Under the pieces are notes generated by a model that ran no database searches, was not told the DNA's origin, and saw only the letters and a list, made by a program, of their open reading frames with translations. The position numbers and the translations under genes are program-made. Below are positions 48,601 through 64,000 of a DNA stretch of 64,000 bases, one piece after another; the first letter of the stretch is position 1, and each line of letters opens with the position of its first letter. The stretch is from positions 16,887,030 through 16,951,029 of the forward strand of contig CM119269.1 in NCBI GenBank assembly GCA_051294375.1, in the 5' to 3' direction. Origin of the DNA: Paraspadella gotoi (Eukaryota; Chaetognatha).

Positions 48601-50363
48601 AGACGACGAAGACGACGACGACGCGATCGTGGCGGGTCGATCGATGTCCCAGTTTTTAGGAAAAAAAAAATCATTGTTAATTCCAGATTGAATATTTATT
48701 TGTCTTTCCTCTCTCTTAATTTTTAGTTGCGCAGTTGATTACTCGCTGCTAGTACTCACAATTATCTCGGAGGTCACTTTTCGGTCGGTCAGTCCGGTAG
48801 GTCTGTCCCACTTAAAAATGCACCTAACTCACCTAACTATCAATACTTGCGTATGCTCATTTGTTATGACAGGAAAAAAACCCTCTAATTTAGCGCCAGC
48901 ACTTTTGATTAAAAAAATAAAATGACAGAATTTCCATGCAGGGACCATGTCGAAACAAACTAGAATACATAGGATAAAATCATTATTAAATGTAAGTTCG
49001 GCTAATTCAGAAAATTACTGAGTCTTTTAGAGTTAATACTTGGCGAACTGGTAAGATATTACTACAATGGCTTTTTAAATGCAAAAAGTAAATGTATCGC
49101 GCATAGTTTTTTGTAATGTGCGGTTGTTTGAGTCAACCATAGACGTTTGTAATTGACATAAGATTTCTATATCATGAGTCAGGTGATCACATTGGAAATA
49201 CACGTGAATAATAAAAGTCATAATTTGATTGACCCGATCTTCGTTTTTTTTTTCATTTTGTAATCTTCGATAAACGGGCTCATTTTTTAATTTTCATATA
49301 AAACACACTTAGAATCTCTTTCTCCGTTGGATTCTGTCACCCCCATCGCTTTCATAGTTGTTTGTTGTGTTTTTTTTATGTTCAATGTTCGCTACGAATT
49401 GTAAACGTGTCAGCTAGAACATTAATTTTAACGAAATAGAACCATGAAAACTATTTTTTAATTTAGTTTTCTGCTATTAATATTATTTTTTAAAGTGCGA
49501 AGGTCACAGGTTCTTATTTTCGGTTCGAACTTCCCTTAGGCTTATGCTTAATGCGCGTAGGACACGCCGTCGACCCAATTAGGCCAAACCATCCGATGGC
49601 TTCCAAGCCTTTTACAGTCTACAATAATAAAATGCCATCATGCTGACGTTTTAAGTTAAACTTTTAACTCTCTCTGTTGCGATCTAAAAAAAAGAAGGAT
49701 TTTAATATGCACTATCGCAATGCAGTATTTACAAATTAAGGAAGACATAAACTAAGCTAAGGTTAAACAAAAAAAGGAATTCATCGAACAAGGGACGACA
49801 ATAAGTCCATTTCTGAAATCTTATAAATTCATGAAAGATTTTGTCTAAACTGTTACGAATCTAAGAAGATATTTGCTGTAAGCGACCGCGGACGCAACCG
49901 AACGGATTCGTCTCCTGACAGAGACTCTGGAATTTAAGTTAGAGAACAGAAAAAAGTCTTCATGAACTGAAGATAATTAGGCTGCAACTGGTCTGTAAAA
50001 AGCTCTTTGCATGTAAACGATTTTGTTAGTAGACAGATGCGTTAGCAGTTAGTATAGTGTAGCTAACTACCTATGGGAGAAAAAGAGAGAGAGAGAGATA
50101 GGAAGAAGAGGGGAGAAGGAGAGAGAGAGAGAGAGAGAGAGAGCAATAATATTTAGAAATATATCTTCAGAATTGTAACTTCCTTTGCAGGTCATATAGC
50201 TACTTTGATGTATAGTACCCTGAATCTTTCTTTTCCGTCGATGCAACACGCGGTATCGCCGCGATGTCAGGTGCCTACGGGTCCTTGCTGGTCCTCTGCT
50301 CGCGTCCTGACTCGCGGTTGAAGTGCGTGCTCTCCGAATTAAGTCGAATGCTCCTTCTTTCTT
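39637..50363 (+). repeat. Copy B of the TSR/PLAC locus, inverted relative to copy A
   Basis: Starts with a 150-base GA-rich hinge (39637-39786), after which CCCGTCGCGCATG at 39787 mirrors CATGCGCGACGGG just before 39637. Colinearity with reversed copy A continues to the 25-N gap at 50364. Differences are mostly one- to few-base insertions and deletions scattered through exons and introns alike. Most parsimonious reading: gap fill from an uncorrected long read with a hairpin (missed-adapter) structure. Confidence 0.85.
42510..48580 (+). pseudogene. Copy B version of the TSR/PLAC gene, frames broken
   Basis: Plus-strand images of the eight copy A exons at roughly 42510-42667 (TSR 1/2), 44716-44903 (TSR 2), 45854-46039 (TSR 3), 46325-46441 and 47179-47280 (TSR 4), 47561-47811 (TSR 5), 48050-48308 (TSR 6) and 48402-48580 (PLAC). 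Most acceptor and donor sites survive, for example CTCCACCAG at 44715 and GGTAAAC at 47811. Every exon carries indels that shift the frame; the TSR 2 exon, for instance, has lost bases in several homopolymers. Introns show the same density of indels, so there is no sign of selection or of neutral decay of exons alone. I regard this as an error-containing duplicate of one gene, not a second locus. Confidence 0.75.
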
Positions 50364-50388
50364 NNNNNNNNNNNNNNNNNNNNNNNNN
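50364..50388. other. 25-N gap between copy B and the palindrome
   Basis: Fixed-size gap; other 25-N runs are at 7231-7255, 23053-23077, 23782-23806, 62090-62114 and 63765-63789. Confidence 1.
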
Positions 50389-50535
50389 CTCCCCCGCATT
50401 CGTGCGTGCACGGCGTGGTTCCGTGCATTTTCCAAGCGTAAATCACGTCTGGTCGACGACCTTTTGTTGCTTCGTTGACGGCGACGACGGCGCCTCTGGT
50501 GGACGACAACGTTCCTCGCGCTTGAGCAGACGGAT
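50389..50535 (-). CDS. ADAMTS/ADAMTSL-like gene, upstream exon opening TSR 1 (cut by gap)
   Basis: Sense acceptor TTAAACGCAG; the frame entering in phase 1 is open without correction to the gap edge. It encodes a linker containing VVAVNEATKGRRPDVIY, then AWKMHGTTPCTHECGGG. The last part is the tryptophan box and first two cysteines of a TSR, ending where the 36923-37082 exon begins (phase 1; joined CGGGTQSTRFRC). The linker before it would correspond to the end of the preceding domain (spacer or inter-TSR linker). The gap at 50364-50388 removes the donor on this copy, but the mirror copy shows GAG|GTGATA. The position is displaced from the other exons by the assembly duplication. In the true order it should lie just beyond about 39.64 kb. 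Confidence 0.7.
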
Positions 50536-50751
50536 CTGCGTTTAAGATGAAACCCGAGAGTGGAGTTAAATTTAAAATATAATTTAAAAGAAGAAAAATG
50601 CTATAGGAAAAAAATAACTAATTTATAAATATAAATAAATATAAATAAATATAAATACAGACAAACCACGGACAAACTAAAGCGGATTGACATTTAAATT
50701 TGCAGTTTTTAATTATCGTTTGATTTCGAAATTTGTCTATGAGTTAGATAG

Positions 50752-50791
<40 letters not shown>

Positions 50792-51084
50792 ATGAGAGAG
50801 AGAGAGAGAGAGAGAGACGATGAGAAGGAGAGAGAGAGAGAGAGAGATGAAGAGAAGAAGATACTGATCTAACTCATAGACAAATTCGAAATCAAACGAT
50901 AATTAAAAACTGCAAAATTTAAATGTCAATCCGCCTTTTAGTTTGTCCGTTGGTTTGTCTGTATTTATGATTTATTTATATTTATTTATTTTATAAATTA
51001 GTTATTTTTTTCTATAGCATTTTTCTTCTTTTAAATATATTTTAAAATTAACCCTCCACTCTCGGGTTTTCATCTTAAACGCAG

Positions 51085-51241
51085 ATCCGTCTGCCTCAAG
51101 GCGCGAAGGAGACGTGTCGTCCACCAGAGGCGCCGTCGTCGCCGTCAACGAAGCAAAAACAAAAGGTCGTCGACCAGACGCGTTGATTTACGCTTGGAAA
51201 ATGCACGGAACCAAGCGCCGTGCACGCACGAATGCGGGGAG
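51085..51241 (+). pseudogene. Noisy mirror copy of the TSR 1-opening exon
   Basis: Inverted copy of 50389-50535 across the palindrome centred near 50.79 kb. Acceptor AACGCAG and donor GAG|GTGATA are visible, but insertions (for example extra bases near 51098, 51160, 51182 and 51214) break the reading frame. Labelled pseudogene only because it cannot be translated. The indel pattern points to sequencing error in a duplicated read rather than biological decay. Confidence 0.6.
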
Positions 51242-62089
<10,848 letters not shown>

Positions 62090-62618
62090 NNNNNNNNNNN
62101 NNNNNNNNNNNNNNTTTTTTCACTTCGTCGTTTCCTTTAGATCCCCGAGTTGATTCACTGATTGGAATTATTTGTTTTATGACAGGAGTTGCTTAATTAA
62201 TGCTCGCAAGTTTTCTAGTCAATTGAAAAAAATTTTTCTAAATGCCTTAATTGTTCAAAATTATCCTAATTTTAAAGATAAATGCTGAAAATATAAATTA
62301 TAGGTCTCAAACAACATCTTACTTTTTACCTCACTCTCGCTTAATTCCTTTTTTTTCTATTACTTAATCGATTTTGTTTTCTTTCATCCTTCTTTTCTTT
62401 TCGTGAAACATTCAGTCTCAATTTTATAAATCCTCTGCTCTTTTTTTTTCAACTCTCGACCTTTTTTCTTTCTTCTCGACTTCCTATGAACTATTTTTTT
62501 CATTTTTATCTTCAAAGCCCAGTTAATTGTGATTAATCCCTCTTTATTTTTTTTTTCAGTCTCATTTCCCCCCCTTCTTCATTCCTCCTTCCTTCCTTCA
62601 TTCATTTTTTTTCCCAAC

Positions 62619-62890
62619 CTGGAGCTCGAACGAAAGAGGGCGACCTTCCCGTCTGCTCTCTCCTTCCCGCGCCTCTCGGCAACGCCTCCTTCTCTCCCTC
62701 CTCCTCCTCTCCCGCTCGATAGAGGCGCCTCCGTCGTAAGTCCTCTCGCGCCGAAAATGAGGAGCGATGCTCTTTTGTTGACGAATGAGAATTCGATGCT
62801 GGGATTCGACCAAAGCGCCGCCTCTCGACTGAGGAGGGAACGAAGGGTCCGCTTCGACGAACGGGAAAGACGGTTCGAGGAAAGAAGGAT
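62619..62890 (-). CDS. Possible exon, Arg/Glu-rich, unrecognised
   Basis: Sense acceptor CTCCCAACAG and donor CCAG|GTTGGG enclose 90 open codons (phase 1 in, 0 out). Segments include VEADPSFPPQSRGGALVES, QHRILIRQQKSIAPHFRRE and a long Arg/Glu run before PLSFELQ. Same strand as the TSR/PLAC gene and beyond its known 5' end, so it could be an upstream exon of that gene, but nothing in it is diagnostic. The DNA is purine/pyrimidine-skewed, and the plus strand is also open with a GTAAGT site. Treat as a candidate only. Confidence 0.3.
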
Positions 62891-63154
62891 CTGTTGGGAG
62901 GACGAGAGGAATGTAATGAGAGCGGGGAGGAAGGGAGTCGAACGGATGAACATAGTATATATACGCGTGTTTATAAATATACGCGTGTTTATAAATATAT
63001 AAAGAAACTTAGAAAGAACAAATGCATTTATTTAAAAACATTAGTAATGAGTTGATTTAAACAAAGTTAAGACTCGGAAATATTCAATTAATTAAAAAGG
63101 TTTTTACAGATAACAAGATTGACAACTTCAAGCGCTTCCCTTCTCTTCTCGCCA

Positions 63155-63195
<41 letters not shown>

Positions 63196-63801
63196 AAAAA
63201 AGAGTGATGTAATAACAGAGCAGGATAAGAAAGATCCCTGTGACAGTGCTATGTCGGGCGTGAGGGGAGATCAAATACTCGAGTCTCACCGCGGGTTTGA
63301 TGACCTTGATTATGATAGCTGGAAAATGGAGGGGGATAGGAGAGTAGACAATTGGAGAGAAAGAAAGGAAGGAGGAAGGTATAAATAGTGGCAAGAAGGA
63401 ATTAAAATAAAAAGGAGCAAAAAGAAAAAAAGAGAGAAAAAAAATAAGAAGGGAAGGTGCAAAGAAGCATGAAGAACAATGGGAAAGTGAGGAAAGGAAA
63501 GAGGGAGAAGGTATAAGTGACAAAGAAGAATATATAATATTATAAGAATCAAGAGAATAAGATGAAGAAGCCAATAAGAAAGGAGGGAAAGAAGGAATGC
63601 AGAAAAAATGGGCAATAGGAGGAAAGGAAAGAAGAAGAAGGAAAAGGTACGAAAAGATATTGACTGCAAGATTTTCTAGCAAACTTACGTATTGCTACGT
63701 AAGTAAAACTGTCCCCATTTCCCGGGTCGGGAAGAAAGGCCAGTAAACAAATAATGATCGGAACNNNNNNNNNNNNNNNNNNNNNNNNNGTCTCTGTCAA
63801 T
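62891..63801. other. Unassigned stretch near the right edge
   Basis: AT-rich and purine-rich DNA with a CT repeat. It has a perfect 9-base inverted repeat at 63683-63704 and donor-like sites on the minus strand at 63289 and 63688, but no exon I can defend. Confidence 0.45.
63159..63194 (+). repeat. (CT)n microsatellite
   Basis: CT run. Confidence 0.95.
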
Positions 63802-63846
63802 CTATCTTATCTTATCTATCTATCTATCTATCTATCTATGCATATG

Positions 63847-63893
<47 letters not shown>

Positions 63894-63898
63894 ATCTA
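63802..63898 (+). repeat. (CTAT)n microsatellite
   Basis: Tetramer array interrupted at GCATATG. Confidence 0.95.
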
Positions 63899-63901
63899 TA
63901 C

Positions 63902-63957
63902 CCTCTCTCTCTCTCCCTCTCTCCTCTCTCTCCTCTCTCTCCGAGTCTCTTCCTCTC

Positions 63958-63990
<33 letters not shown>

Positions 63991-64000
63991 TCTCTCTCCT
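63902..64000 (+). repeat. (CT)n microsatellite at window end
   Basis: Interrupted CT repeat continuing past the window. Confidence 0.9.

Larger units (their letters stand above)
50389..51241. repeat. Palindrome around 50.79 kb (arms about 400-450 bases)
   Basis: 50389-50785 is mirrored by 50800-51241 around a (CT)n/(GA)n centre at 50755-50850. Examples are GAGTTAGATAGTATCTCTC against its complement at 50860-50885, and the CGCAGATCCGTCTG acceptor region on both sides. The arms carry the TSR 1-opening exon in opposite orientations. It has the form of a read that turned back on itself. Confidence 0.85.

Noticed and set aside
63290-63318. Micro-exon of 29 bases with CAG acceptor and GTGAGA donor
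   Set aside because: Too short to test from sequence alone, and no neighbour has a compatible phase in the same frame.

Overview
This window is nuclear DNA from an animal, most likely an invertebrate. The evidence is GT-AG split genes, an extracellular-matrix protein of the ADAMTS/ADAMTSL/papilin type (thrombospondin type-1 repeats plus a PLAC domain), a tRNA-derived SINE and very many microsatellites ((GA)n/(CT)n, (GAAA)n, (GATT)n, (CTAT)n). A crustacean or similar SSR-rich invertebrate would fit, but the sequence does not prove a lineage. The assembly is a draft: N runs of 10 or 25 bases sit beside longer gaps, and parts look like uncorrected long-read sequence used as gap fill.

Layout. 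1-15.5 kb holds AT-rich DNA, gaps, an inverted repeat pair (5.96-6.88 kb), a roughly 470-base poly-A block (7.7-8.2 kb) and a roughly 28-base minisatellite (8.9-9.96 kb), with no gene I can support. 15.5-27.2 kb holds a six-exon minus-strand gene of about 368 codons. It encodes a Ser/Pro-rich N-terminal part, two hydrophobic segments and an Asp-run/Gly-rich tail. I do not recognise it. A SINE with a tRNA-Gly-like head and other repeats lie in its introns. 27.2-29.9 kb is intergenic.

29.9-39.6 kb holds the 3' half of the secreted matrix gene on the minus strand. Eight clean exons (37082 down to 31581), plus a further upstream exon at 50535-50389, encode six TSRs, a PLAC domain and a basic tail. 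Splice phases agree at every intron between sequenced exons. The 5' part of this gene (signal peptide, any metalloprotease, Cys-rich and spacer domains) is not in the window in recognisable form.

39.6-62.1 kb is the striking part. The same locus, introns and microsatellites included, appears twice more on the plus strand (39.6-50.4 and 51.2-62.1 kb), joined to the first copy through a large palindrome, and with a second palindrome at 50.39-51.24 kb. The differences are mostly small indels that break every reading frame, and two copies end in an identical stretch flush against 25-N gaps. I read this as a false triplication from long-read gap filling rather than three genes. A real inverted duplication would need independent proof. 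62.1-64 kb is mostly repeats, with one possible minus-strand exon.

I found no CRISPR, operon, phage or novel defence-type system; the window does not support one. The items most worth following are the unrecognised six-exon gene, the low-complexity inserts within the TSRs, and the assembly palindromes.
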